Below, in pieces: positions 1 through 5,399 of a stretch of DNA of 7,755 bases. The notes below the pieces were generated by a model, which was not told the origin of the DNA, did not search any database, and was given only the letters and a program-made list of their open reading frames with translations. The stretch comes from Frankiaceae bacterium (GTDB lineage Bacteria; Actinomycetota; Actinomycetes; Mycobacteriales; SCTD01), in assembly GCA_026786045.1 (NCBI GenBank), contig JAJAYV010000031.1, positions 1 through 7,755 of the forward strand, read 5' to 3'. Every line of letters starts with the position of its first letter. Position 1 is the stretch's first letter. Position numbers and translations under genes: made by a program.

Positions 1-687
1 GGCCGAGGGCGCGCTCGGCGCCTCGGTCGCCGGTGTACTCGGCGTCTGCGTGGAGCTCGTCGCGCTCACGTCAGCGGGCGCACCCTCGCCGGCCGGACCG
101 GGCGCGGGCGTCACCGTCGCGGTCTCGCCGGCGTCGTCAGCGCCCTGAGCCGGAACACCCTGAGCCGGAACACCCTGAGCCTGAGCACCCTCAGCCGGAG
201 CACCCTGGCCGGGCCGGCGCTCGCCCCGCGGCTGCCCCTGTCCGGGACTGCCCTGGCCGGGACTGCCCTGGCCCGGACCCTGACCGGCACCCGAACCGCC
301 CTGGCCCTCCGGCCGGTCGCCGCGCACCCGGCCCCGGCGGGACTTGCGCCCCTCACCGGGCGCGCTCGGCGCACCCTGGCGGGCGGGCTGCTGCTGCTGC
401 GGGCCGCGGCGCGCGGGCTGGCCCATGTCCATGGCACCGGCCAGGCCGTACTCCTGCACGAGGAGCTCGAGCTTGACCTGCTCGGACGGCTCGGCCGTCT
501 CGGCCTTGCTGGTTGCCAGGTCCTTGAGCGCGTCGAGGCGCTGGCGACGACGGCCCGGGTCGTCCGTGGCGTGGCTGAGCAGGACGGCGTGGGCCATGCA
601 GGACGCCGTGCCCGCGACGGTGGTCGCCGCCTCGCGCACGAGGGCGAGGTCGGCGATGCAGGGGGCGCAGTACGTGGGAGTGGTCAC
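1..687 (-). CDS. Protein with possible CxxC/CxxH zinc site and long disordered Gly/Pro/Gln-rich tail (partial, runs off left edge)
   Basis: I do not recognise the family. The frame is open from a GTG at 687 to base 1, giving at least 229 residues; the C-terminus lies outside the window. The first ~90 residues look folded and mostly helical (sequence begins MTTPTYCAPCIADLALVREA). Cys7, Cys10, Cys30 and His33 form a CxxC-x19-CxxH pattern that could bind a metal; this is inference. From about residue 95 the protein turns low-complexity: a QQQQ run, an Arg/Gly stretch (near EGRKSRRGRVRGDRPEGQGG), then imperfect pentapeptides of PGQGS and QGVPA type, and a Ser/Thr/Ala/Pro tail. The start is chosen because it is the first start codon in frame after the helicase stop; the ribosome site is weak. 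It lies 63 bases downstream of the helicase on the same strand, so co-transcription is likely. The RG-rich part next to an RNA helicase gene suggests, but does not prove, an RNA-associated role. Confidence 0.72.
   Translation of the reverse strand, partial: MTTPTYCAPCIADLALVREAATTVAGTASCMAHAVLLSHATDDPGRRRQRLDALKDLATSKAETAEPSEQVKLELLVQEYGLAGAMDMGQPARRGPQQQQPARQGAPSAPGEGRKSRRGRVRGDRPEGQGGSGAGQGPGQGSPGQGSPGQGQPRGERRPGQGAPAEGAQAQGVPAQGVPAQGADDAGETATVTPAPGPAGEGAPADVSATSSTQTPSTPATEAPSAPSA
148..207. repeat. 15-bp tandem repeat, four copies, coding
   Basis: Four consecutive 15-base units start at 148, 163, 178 and 193. The first two are identical (AGCCGGAACACCCTG) and the other two differ at a few bases. 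On the minus strand they encode QG(A/V)PA-type pentapeptides in the disordered tail of the left-edge protein. The unit is a multiple of three, so copy-number change keeps the frame. Confidence 0.85.
244..273. repeat. 15-bp direct repeat, two copies, coding
   Basis: GGGACTGCCCTGGCC occurs twice in tandem (244-258 and 259-273), encoding PGQGS-like pentapeptides on the minus strand in the same disordered tail. It is distinct in sequence from the repeat at 148-207 but has the same unit length. Confidence 0.85.
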
Positions 688-750
688 CGGAGCAAACTAC
701 GGCCTCCCGGCCGGGCCCCTCTTGCTGCACCCGCGCGACCGCCCGGCTCC

Positions 751-2451
751 CTACTGCTTGCCCGGCCCCCGGTCCCGCCGGACGGTCGCCTTGCGGCCCT
801 TGATCTGCGTCGCCCGCAGCGCCGCCACGACCTCGTCGGCCGCGGCCTCCGGCACCTCGACGAGGGCGAAGCGGTCGGAGATCTCGATGGCGCCGATGTC
901 ACGCCCTGACAGCGTCGTCTCACCCGTGATCGCGCCGACGAGGTCCTGCGGGCGCACGCCCGCGGCGCGGCCGAGCCCGACGAACACTCGCGCCCCGTCG
1001 GTGCGGGTCCGGCGCGGTGGCCGCGCCTCGCCACCACGGCCGGCGGTGCCGGGGCGGGGAGCGGCGGACGACGCCGGAGCGGCGGTGGGGATGTCCTCCT
1101 CGTCCTCCCCCGCCGGCCCGGTGCTCCCCTCGTGCGCGAGCTTGATCGCGGCGAGCGCGACCTGCACGACGTCGTACTCGTCGGTGAGCGCGTCGAGCAC
1201 GACCGAGAAGCCGTCGAGCTCGTCCTCGATGAGCGCCTCGTGCAGCGCGGCGCGGGTCAGCTCGAGCCGGCGGGCCTGCAGGTCCGCGACCGTCGGCACC
1301 TTCTCCATCGTGATCTTCGAGCCGGTGACCCGCTCGATGGTCTTGAGCATCCGGTGCTCGCGCGGCTCGGCGAGCGTGATCGCCACGCCCTCGCGCCCGG
1401 CCCGGCCGACCCGGCCGATGCGGTGGACGTACGCCTCGGGGGCCGACGGCACGTTGTAGTTCACGACGTGGGTGAGGTGGTCGACGTCGAGGCCGCGCGC
1501 GGCGACGTCGGTCGCGACGAGCAGGTCGGCGGTGCGCCCGCGCAGCCGGCCCATGACCTTGTCGCGCTGCTCCTGGCTGAGCCCGCCGTGCAGCGCTTCG
1601 GCCCGGTAGCCGCGGCCGTTGAGCGTCTCGGTGAGGCTGTCGACCTCCTCGCGGGTGCGGCAGAAGACGATCGCCGCCTCGGGCGCCTCGACGTCGAGCA
1701 CCCGGCCGAGGACGGTCGGCTTGTGCGGTCGGGCGACGACGTACGCGCTCTGCCGCACCTTGGGCGCCTCGCCGGCGGGCGCGGTCTCCTTCTGGATCTC
1801 GATGCGCACCGGGTTGCGGAGGTACTTGCGGGCCAGCTTGTCGATCCGCGACGGGATCGTGGCGGAGAACAGCACCGTCTGCCGCGACGCGGGCGCGGCC
1901 TCGAGGATGGCCTCGATGTCCTCGGCGAAGCCCATGTCGAGCATCTCGTCGGCCTCGTCGAGCACGACGGTGCGCAGCTGGTCCAGCTTCAGCGTGCCGC
2001 GGTGGATGTGGTCGATGACTCGGCCGGGGGTGCCGACGACGATGTCGACGCCGCGCTCGAGCTCGCGCAGCTGGCGGCCGATCGGCGGGCCGCCGTAGAC
2101 GGGCAGGACGCGCGCGCCGCTGCCGGCGCCGAACAGGTCGCGGCCGTAGCGGTGGGTCGCCTCGCTCACCTGCATCGCCAGCTCGCGGGTCGGGGCGAGG
2201 ACGAGGCAGACGGGGGCGCTGCCGCGGCCGCGCTGCTCGAGCCCCTGGAGCATCGGCAGCGCGAAGGCGGCCGTCTTGCCGGTGCCGGTCGCCGCCTGGC
2301 CGAGCAGGTCCTCGCCGGCCAGCAGCAGTGGGATCGCCTCGCGCTGGATCGGCGTGGGCTCCTCGTAGCCGAGCGTGGCCAGCGCCCGGACCAGCTCCTC
2401 GCGCAGCTGGAGGTCCGCGAAGGTGGTGCTGGGTTCGTCGGCCGAGGGCAC
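751..2451 (-). CDS. deaD: DEAD-box ATP-dependent RNA helicase, DeaD/CsdA type with DbpA-like RNA-binding domain
   Basis: Unwinds or remodels structured RNA using ATP; relatives act in ribosome assembly, mRNA decay and cold adaptation in the cytoplasm. All core motifs are visible in the 566-residue product: Q motif GYEEPTPIQ (28-36), Walker A AATGTGKT (53-60), PTREL (87-91), GG (120-121), TPGR (141-144), DEAD (165-168), SAT (196-198), IVFCRT (261-266), ATDVAARGLD (313-322) and HRIGRVGRAGR (343-353). The last motif has Val where Thr is usual. A charged, Pro/Ala-rich linker (about 455-485) leads to a C-terminal RRM-like domain (about 484-560, VFVGLGR at 489-495) typical of DbpA/DeaD proteins. 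The GTG at 2451 is chosen because a good ribosome site (GAGAGGA) lies 6 bases upstream and the Q-motif region follows at normal distance; the frame is open further upstream to 2592 but that extension is Arg/Pro-rich and unlike the family. It stands first in a probable operon with the left-edge gene. Confidence 0.96.
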   Translation of the reverse strand: MPSADEPSTTFADLQLREELVRALATLGYEEPTPIQREAIPLLLAGEDLLGQAATGTGKTAAFALPMLQGLEQRGRGSAPVCLVLAPTRELAMQVSEATHRYGRDLFGAGSGARVLPVYGGPPIGRQLRELERGVDIVVGTPGRVIDHIHRGTLKLDQLRTVVLDEADEMLDMGFAEDIEAILEAAPASRQTVLFSATIPSRIDKLARKYLRNPVRIEIQKETAPAGEAPKVRQSAYVVARPHKPTVLGRVLDVEAPEAAIVFCRTREEVDSLTETLNGRGYRAEALHGGLSQEQRDKVMGRLRGRTADLLVATDVAARGLDVDHLTHVVNYNVPSAPEAYVHRIGRVGRAGREGVAITLAEPREHRMLKTIERVTGSKITMEKVPTVADLQARRLELTRAALHEALIEDELDGFSVVLDALTDEYDVVQVALAAIKLAHEGSTGPAGEDEEDIPTAAPASSAAPRPGTAGRGGEARPPRRTRTDGARVFVGLGRAAGVRPQDLVGAITGETTLSGRDIGAIEISDRFALVEVPEAAADEVVAALRATQIKGRKATVRRDRGPGKQ

Positions 2452-2457
2452 GGCGGG

Positions 2458-2464
2458 TCCTCTC
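2458..2464 (-). promoter_or_regulatory. Ribosome binding site fixing the helicase start
   Basis: On the minus strand GAGAGGA lies 6 bases before the GTG at 2451. This decides for a 566-residue helicase rather than the longer open frame reaching 2592. Confidence 0.75.
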
Positions 2465-2540
2465 GATCGGCGGGGGCGGGACCGCTCGAGCCTAGGCGGA
2501 CCGGCGCAGGCGCCCCTCGTCCACGCAGAGCATGAGCAGC

Positions 2541-2581
2541 GCCCCCGTCCCCGATCGCCCCCGTCCCCGATCGCCCCCGTC
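2541..2581. repeat. 16-bp tandem repeat, about 2.6 copies
   Basis: The unit GCCCCCGTCCCCGATC occurs at 2541-2556 and 2557-2572, with nine bases of a third copy at 2573-2581. It lies 90-130 bases upstream of the helicase start and may be in its promoter or 5' leader, or be a neutral slippage repeat. Confidence 0.85.
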
Positions 2582-2681
2582 GGCAGGCGCACAGGACGTC
2601 AGGCGCGGGGCGCGCCGTCCGGCAGACCGAGGTAGAGGAAGCCGTGCGTTTCGTCTGCTGCGTGCATCACCGCAGGTCAGA

Positions 2682-2718
2682 GGCTTGCAAGCCCAGCTCA
2701 GTCCGCAGGGAGTCCGCA
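2682..2718. repeat. 12-bp palindrome plus 8-bp direct repeat, possible attachment-site remnant
   Basis: GGCTTGCAAGCC (2682-2693) is a perfect palindrome, followed by AGTCCGCA twice with an 11-base period (2700, 2711). An inverted repeat with a symmetric core is the kind of sequence used as core by tyrosine recombinases, and the palindrome resembles an anticodon stem-loop (CTTGCAAG). An integrase gene lies about 0.75 kb to the right. That this is the left end of the integrated element is inference only; the second copy needed to prove it is not in the window. Confidence 0.3.
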
Positions 2719-2817
2719 ATAGGCACAGCCCTGCACCTGCCTCGACCGTCTGCAACACCGCCCCCACGCCTTCCGTGTCTCTTGCGGTGGCGTGCTTCAC
2801 CACGTCGGCGACGGTGC

Positions 2818-2854
2818 TCGACAACGCAGTCACTTGTGGTCATACTTGTGACCA
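2818..2854 (+). promoter_or_regulatory. relBE promoter with overlapping operator, leaderless start
   Basis: A -35-like TCGACA (2818-2823) is followed after 17 bases by a -10-like CATACT (2841-2846), which places the transcript start within a base or two of the ATG at 2854. No Shine-Dalgarno precedes this ATG, consistent with a leaderless mRNA, which is frequent in actinobacteria. The -10 lies between half-sites of an inverted repeat, TGGTCA (2837-2842) and TGACCA (2849-2854). The same stretch can also be read as a 12-bp direct repeat, ACTTGTGGTCAT / ACTTGTGACCAT (2832-2855). Antitoxins of this family repress their own operon by binding such sites together with the toxin, so this is the likely operator. 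Confidence 0.55.
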
Positions 2855-3144
2855 TGACGACCTCGATGTCCCTCGCCCAGGCCAAAGCGCACCTGTCCGA
2901 GGTTGTGGGTCGCGTGGGTGGTCAGCACGAGCGGATCACGGTGACGGTCCACGGCCGGCCGGCCGCCGTGCTGATCGCGCCGGAGGATCTCGAGTCGCTG
3001 GAGGAGACGCTCGCGATCCTGTCCGACACCGACGCCATGCGCCGGCTGGCGGCTGCCGACGCCGAACTGGCCGACGGCGAGGGTGAGTCCGAGGCCGACC
3101 TCGCGGCGGCGATGGGGCGGCGAGGTCGCCGGCCGGTGGCGTGA
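2854..3144 (+). CDS. relB: Type II antitoxin, Phd/YefM (RelB) family
   Basis: Neutralises the RelE-type toxin encoded immediately downstream and represses the operon. The 96-residue product has the family layout: an N-terminal YefM/Phd DNA-binding fold (SLAQAKAHLSEVVGRV at 6-21, then HERITVTVHGRPAAVLIAP at 25-43, the conserved beta-hairpin with HGRP), a conserved helix EDLESLEETLAIL (44-56), and an acidic C-terminal tail (about 60-85) that in relatives wraps around the toxin. From memory it resembles the RelB of the Mycobacterium tuberculosis Rv1247c/Rv1246c pair. The ATG at 2854 is chosen because the conserved region starts at once and the promoter ends here; the frame is open further upstream but that part is not protein-like. 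Its stop overlaps the toxin start by four bases (GTGA), indicating translational coupling. Confidence 0.92.
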   Translation: MTTSMSLAQAKAHLSEVVGRVGGQHERITVTVHGRPAAVLIAPEDLESLEETLAILSDTDAMRRLAAADAELADGEGESEADLAAAMGRRGRRPVA

Positions 3145-3425
3145 GCGCCCAGCATGACCGGTACTCGCTCACGATCGCGCCGACAGCTCGTCGCCAGCTC
3201 GCCGAGGTGCTCCCCGAAGGCGTGGCGATGGCCGCGCACGAGTTCATCGTCGGACCGTTGCTGGACAACCCACACCGCGTCGGCAAGCGCCTGCGACCCC
3301 CGCTGGAGGACCGGCACACCGCCCGACGTGGCACCTACCGCGTCATCTACCGGATCAACGACGTGCAGCGCTCGGTCACCGTCGTCGACGTCGCCCACCG
3401 CCGCGATGCCTACCGGCGCGTGTAG
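3141..3425 (+). CDS. relE: Type II toxin, RelE/ParE superfamily
   Basis: Predicted ribosome-dependent mRNA endonuclease of the RelE fold, held inactive by the preceding antitoxin. The 94 residues give an intact small toxin: the helical N-terminal half (RRQLAEVLPEGVAMAAHEF, 17-35), the family segment GPLLDNPHRVGKRLRPPLED (38-57), then RRGTYRVIYRIND (62-74), the strand VTVVDVAHR (79-87) and the terminal RRDAYRR (87-93). Arg63, Arg67, Arg87/88 and Tyr91 lie where RelE-type catalytic basic and Tyr residues are expected. I recall close likeness to M. tuberculosis RelE (Rv1246c), which supports RelE rather than gyrase-poisoning ParE, but the two cannot be separated firmly here. The GTG start overlaps the antitoxin stop. 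Convergent with the integrase, whose stop is 35 bases away; no clear terminator hairpin lies in that gap. Confidence 0.92.
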   Translation: MSAQHDRYSLTIAPTARRQLAEVLPEGVAMAAHEFIVGPLLDNPHRVGKRLRPPLEDRHTARRGTYRVIYRINDVQRSVTVVDVAHRRDAYRRV

Positions 3426-3460
3426 TCACGACAGGGGTTCCACTCGGCGCTGGTCGACGG

Positions 3461-4561
3461 TCAGCGGTGCGCGCTCTCGGCGTGCAGCGCGTCGACGGTC
3501 GCGAAGGCCTTGTCCAACACGTGCCGGGTCTTGTCGTCGCTGGACGGCCACAGGTGGGAGTAGGTGTGCAGGGTCTCGGTCGCGTTCTTGTGCCCCATCC
3601 GATCGGCGACCACGGTGACAGACTCACCGCCGTCGATGAGCAGCGAGGCGTACGTGTGGCGCAGCTGGTGAAAGGTGATCCCGGCCGGAAGTCCAGCCGT
3701 GCGCACCGCCGCAGCCAGGGAGCGGTGCAGGCTCTGCCGGTTCACAAAGCTCCCCCGTGTGTTGCTGAAGATCATTCCAAAGGGACCGGGCGGGAACAGC
3801 CGGACGTGCTCGGCGAGGGCCTGCAGCACGAACGCAGGCGCCGGCACCGTACGAAGGCTGCTCGCCGTCTTGGGCGGCCCCAGATGGGCCGCCACCCCGG
3901 GCACGGACACGAGCTGGTGACGCACGTGGACTTCGCGGCGCAAGAAGTCCACGTCCTGCCCGCGCAGTCCCAACACCTCACCCTGGCGAAGGCCTGTCCC
4001 GACTGCCGTGATCACCAGCGCCCGGAAGTGCTGCGGTGTCGCGGCGACCAGGCGCTCCACCTGATCCACGGACAGCGGGACCACGTGAGATGGAGCGACC
4101 GGCTGCCGCGCGATCTTGCGGCACGGGCTCACCGCGATCAGCTGGTCCTCCACGGCCGCGTTGAAGATCGCCTTGATGAGCCGGAAGTGGTTCTCCACCG
4201 TCTTGGGCGCCAGGTGCTTCCCGGAGCTGGTGATCAGGGCCTGGATGTCGGACCGGCGGACCGCCGCGAGCGGACGGTCGCCGATGCGGGGGTAGACGTG
4301 CAGTCGAAGGGTCCGCTCGTACAGCAAGGCAGTGCCCGCCCGGTGCGGCTGCGCTTCGAGCCAGGTACGCGCGAAGTCGGCGAACAGCACCCGTCCGGCG
4401 GCAGGGTCCACGTACGTGCCGCGGACCAGGTCGCTGCGGATCTCATCCAGCCAGCGTTCGGCGTCGGCCTTGCGCGTGAAGTGCCGCGCGTGCTCCTTGT
4501 CACCGGTATCGCGGTAGCGGGCACGCCAGCGACCGTCAGGCCGTCTCTGCACGGATGCCAT
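3461..4561 (-). CDS. int: Tyrosine recombinase/integrase of an integrative element
   Basis: Catalyses site-specific insertion, and with an accessory factor excision, of the element. The 366-residue product is full length for the phage-type family. It has an N-terminal arm-binding-like part (VQRRPDGRWRARYRDTG, 4-20), a SAM-like core-binding domain (about 57-150) and a C-terminal catalytic domain (about 160-350). All catalytic residues can be placed: Arg192 (TGLRQGEVLGL), Lys231 (PPKTASSLRT), His298 and Arg301 (HQLRHTYASLL), His324 (MGHKN) and the nucleophile Tyr334 (TYSHL). It should therefore be active. The start is well fixed by a ribosome site complementary to the 16S 3' end, 6 bases upstream. 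No excisionase-like small gene lies next to it, which is unusual for excisable actinobacterial elements. The upstream 462 bases hold inverted and direct repeats that may be regulatory or arm-type sites. Confidence 0.96.
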   Translation of the reverse strand: MASVQRRPDGRWRARYRDTGDKEHARHFTRKADAERWLDEIRSDLVRGTYVDPAAGRVLFADFARTWLEAQPHRAGTALLYERTLRLHVYPRIGDRPLAAVRRSDIQALITSSGKHLAPKTVENHFRLIKAIFNAAVEDQLIAVSPCRKIARQPVAPSHVVPLSVDQVERLVAATPQHFRALVITAVGTGLRQGEVLGLRGQDVDFLRREVHVRHQLVSVPGVAAHLGPPKTASSLRTVPAPAFVLQALAEHVRLFPPGPFGMIFSNTRGSFVNRQSLHRSLAAAVRTAGLPAGITFHQLRHTYASLLIDGGESVTVVADRMGHKNATETLHTYSHLWPSSDDKTRHVLDKAFATVDALHAESAHR

Positions 4562-4567
4562 CGAAGG

Positions 4568-4576
4568 TCACCTCCT
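4568..4576 (-). promoter_or_regulatory. Near-ideal Shine-Dalgarno of the integrase
   Basis: On the minus strand AGGAGGTGA, a nine-base complement of the 16S rRNA 3' end, lies 6 bases before the ATG at 4561. It fixes the start and suggests strong translation, stronger than any other gene in the window. Confidence 0.85.
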
Positions 4577-4596
4577 GTCGTGACGGTAGGGGCAGG

Positions 4597-4626
4597 TTCG
4601 GACAGTTGGTCCGGCCTTCGTCCGAA
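4597..4626. repeat. Inverted repeat upstream of integrase
   Basis: TTCGGAC (4597-4603) and GTCCGAA (4620-4626) are perfect 7-base complements with a 16-base spacer; an inner GGAC/GTCC pair (4600-4603, 4609-4612) overlaps. It lies 21-50 bases upstream of the integrase ribosome site, in promoter position, so an operator is possible. Confidence 0.5.
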
Positions 4627-4791
4627 GTTCTGTGCGAGGAGTGCGCCACCTTCGGGAGCCTGAGTACACCCCCCGAGTCCGCCCACACTCCTGGCCGATC
4701 GTTGAGCAGGGGCACGCGCGTCTCGCCCACAAGCACGCGAGAGCCTTTGCCCTCCGATCGGACCGCCCAGGTCCACCATGCCTGTCAGCAG

Positions 4792-4808
4792 GGCCGCTCG
4801 GAGCGGCC
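4792..4808. repeat. 17-bp perfect palindrome
   Basis: GGCCGCTC-G-GAGCGGCC reads as two 8-base complementary arms around one base. In RNA it would form a 7-bp stem with a three-base loop. No T-tract follows on either strand, so a dimeric protein site fits as well as a terminator. Confidence 0.6.
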
Positions 4809-4816
4809 TGCTCCCT

Positions 4817-4892
4817 CCGGCAAGGGTGTTCGGCCCGCCGGCAAGGGTGCCGTCCCCCACCTGGGGGCCTGGAACAGCGCGCCGGCAAGGGT
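4817..4892. repeat. Three direct copies of CCGGCAAGGGT
   Basis: Identical 11-mers begin at 4817, 4838 and 4882 in the same orientation; the first two share a further G. Spacings are 21 and 44 bases, near whole helical turns (two and about four). This fits a protein-binding array such as integrase arm sites, iterons or regulator sites. Confidence 0.75.
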
Positions 4893-4936
4893 CGATGCCC
4901 CACCTCTGGTCGACGCTGTCCACAGGTTCGAGGTCG

Positions 4937-4966
4937 TGGACGTCGCGGGATGCCGTGGCGTATGAC
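4937..4966 (+). promoter_or_regulatory. Possible promoter of the small gene at 5024
   Basis: TGGACG (4937-4942) and TATGAC (4961-4966) are separated by 18 bases and each match four of six consensus positions. Transcription would begin near 4973, inside the first copy of the 27-bp repeat, so both repeats would be in the leader. Weak evidence on its own. Confidence 0.3.
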
Positions 4967-4969
4967 GGT

Positions 4970-5024
4970 GGACGCTCCCGAAGTGAGGAGCCCCCGCGGA
5001 CGCTCCCGAAGTGAGGAGCCCCCG
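4970..5024. repeat. 27-bp perfect tandem repeat carrying a ribosome binding site and internal hairpin
   Basis: Two identical 27-base copies (4970-4996 and 4998-5024) are separated by one base. Each contains GCTCC (4974-4978; 5002-5006) and GGAGC (4987-4991; 5015-5019), able to pair around an eight-base loop. In the second copy GAGGAG (5013-5018) is placed 5 bases before the GTG at 5024, whose first base is the last base of the repeat. The hairpin would therefore mask the ribosome site. Confidence 0.9.
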
Positions 5025-5263
5025 TGTCGGACTCGATGCCGCCCGGCGACCGATGGCCGTGCGGCCCCACCTGGGCGGCACGCCAGGACCATGCGGTGCT
5101 GGCCTGGCTGGTCGTCGAGGCCGACGTGCCCAACGCCGTGCACCTGCATCTGGCGGATGCGCTGCTGGCGTGGGCGCCGCTGATGGGCGGGCACCTGTTC
5201 CCGACCGAGCCGCAGGCCGGCGTCGACGCCGACCTGCGCCAGGTGCTGGAAGGCATCTGGTGA
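5024..5263 (+). CDS. Small protein of unknown function, probably truncated by an in-frame stop
   Basis: I do not recognise this gene. The 79-residue product starts at a GTG with a good ribosome site (GAGGAG, 5-base spacing) lying inside the 27-bp repeat. It contains a Trp/Leu-rich helical centre (DHAVLAWLVVEADVPNAV, 22-39, then LHLADALLAWAPLM) and ends DLRQVLEGIW. Codon use is strongly G/C at third positions, as in real genes here. After the TGA at 5261-5263 the same frame continues with equally good codon bias as RLDAQAGEARWADKVLLNEV and on to about 5360, so the gene looks split by a nonsense change. It reads toward the relaxase, which is on the opposite strand with its stop at 5400. A soluble, helical, element-encoded protein is all that can be said. 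Confidence 0.5.
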   Translation: MSDSMPPGDRWPCGPTWAARQDHAVLAWLVVEADVPNAVHLHLADALLAWAPLMGGHLFPTEPQAGVDADLRQVLEGIW

Positions 5264-5399
5264 CGGCTCGATGCCCAGGCCGGCGAGGCCCGGTGGGCGG
5301 ACAAGGTGCTGCTGAACGAAGTGCGCGGCCGGGTCGGCCAGGCGATGCGAGTACTGCATGCCTGCCCCTGCCCCTGCCTCTGGTCTGCCGGAGTCCTCG
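5264..5399 (+). pseudogene. In-frame continuation of the gene at 5024 beyond a TGA
   Basis: Reading on in the same frame gives about 33 residues of helical, charged sequence (RLDAQAGEARWADKVLLNEV, then RGRVGQAMRVLHA) with the same third-position bias, before a Cys/Pro repeat (CPCPC) where protein-likeness fades. This is best explained as the severed 3' part of the same gene, ended near the relaxase stop. The exact original end is unknown. Confidence 0.4.

Larger units (their letters stand above)
2465..2817. other. Intergenic region between helicase and RelBE, no gene seen
   Basis: I find no convincing coding frame here: the open frames are Arg/Pro/Ser-rich with no usable ribosome site. It holds a 16-bp tandem repeat (2541-2581), a 12-bp palindrome GGCTTGCAAGCC (2682-2693) and an 8-bp direct repeat AGTCCGCA (2700-2707, 2711-2718). 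The helicase promoter should be here, reading left, but I cannot place it with confidence. No complete tRNA cloverleaf is present. Confidence 0.6.
4577..4969. other. Repeat-rich intergenic region upstream of the integrase
   Basis: No convincing gene: open frames here are Arg/Ser/Pro-rich and lack ribosome sites. It holds an inverted repeat near the integrase (4597-4626), a perfect palindrome (4792-4808), three copies of CCGGCAAGGGT (4817-4892) and a short hairpin CCCCC-ACCT-GGGGG (4854-4867). This is where an excisionase or replication initiator gene often sits in related elements; neither is seen. Confidence 0.6.

Noticed and set aside
1132..2535. Long plus-strand open frame (467 codons) opposite the helicase
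   Set aside because: It is the mirror of a clear helicase with all motifs; the translation is Arg/Asp/Leu/Val-rich with no family features. Long antisense frames are expected at this GC content.
2452..2592. N-terminal extension of the helicase to 2592
   Set aside because: The extra 47 residues are Arg/Gly-rich, overlap a tandem DNA repeat and bypass the good ribosome site at 2458-2464.
2640..2725. tRNA gene suggested by CTTGCAAG
   Set aside because: Only an anticodon-arm-like palindrome is present; no T-arm GGTTCGA-type sequence or acceptor stem pairs with it on either strand.
3426..3460. Bidirectional terminator between relE and int
   Set aside because: The 35-base gap shows no convincing stem-loop or T-tract on either strand.
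3467..4663. Plus-strand open frame (398 codons) opposite the integrase
   Set aside because: Fully antisense to a recombinase with all catalytic residues; no ribosome site and no recognisable domain.
4817..4892. CRISPR-like array
   Set aside because: Units are 11 bases, spacings differ (21 and 44), and there are no cas genes.
5261..5263. TGA as a selenocysteine codon
   Set aside because: No selenocysteine insertion hairpin recognised just downstream and no redox context; a nonsense change is simpler.
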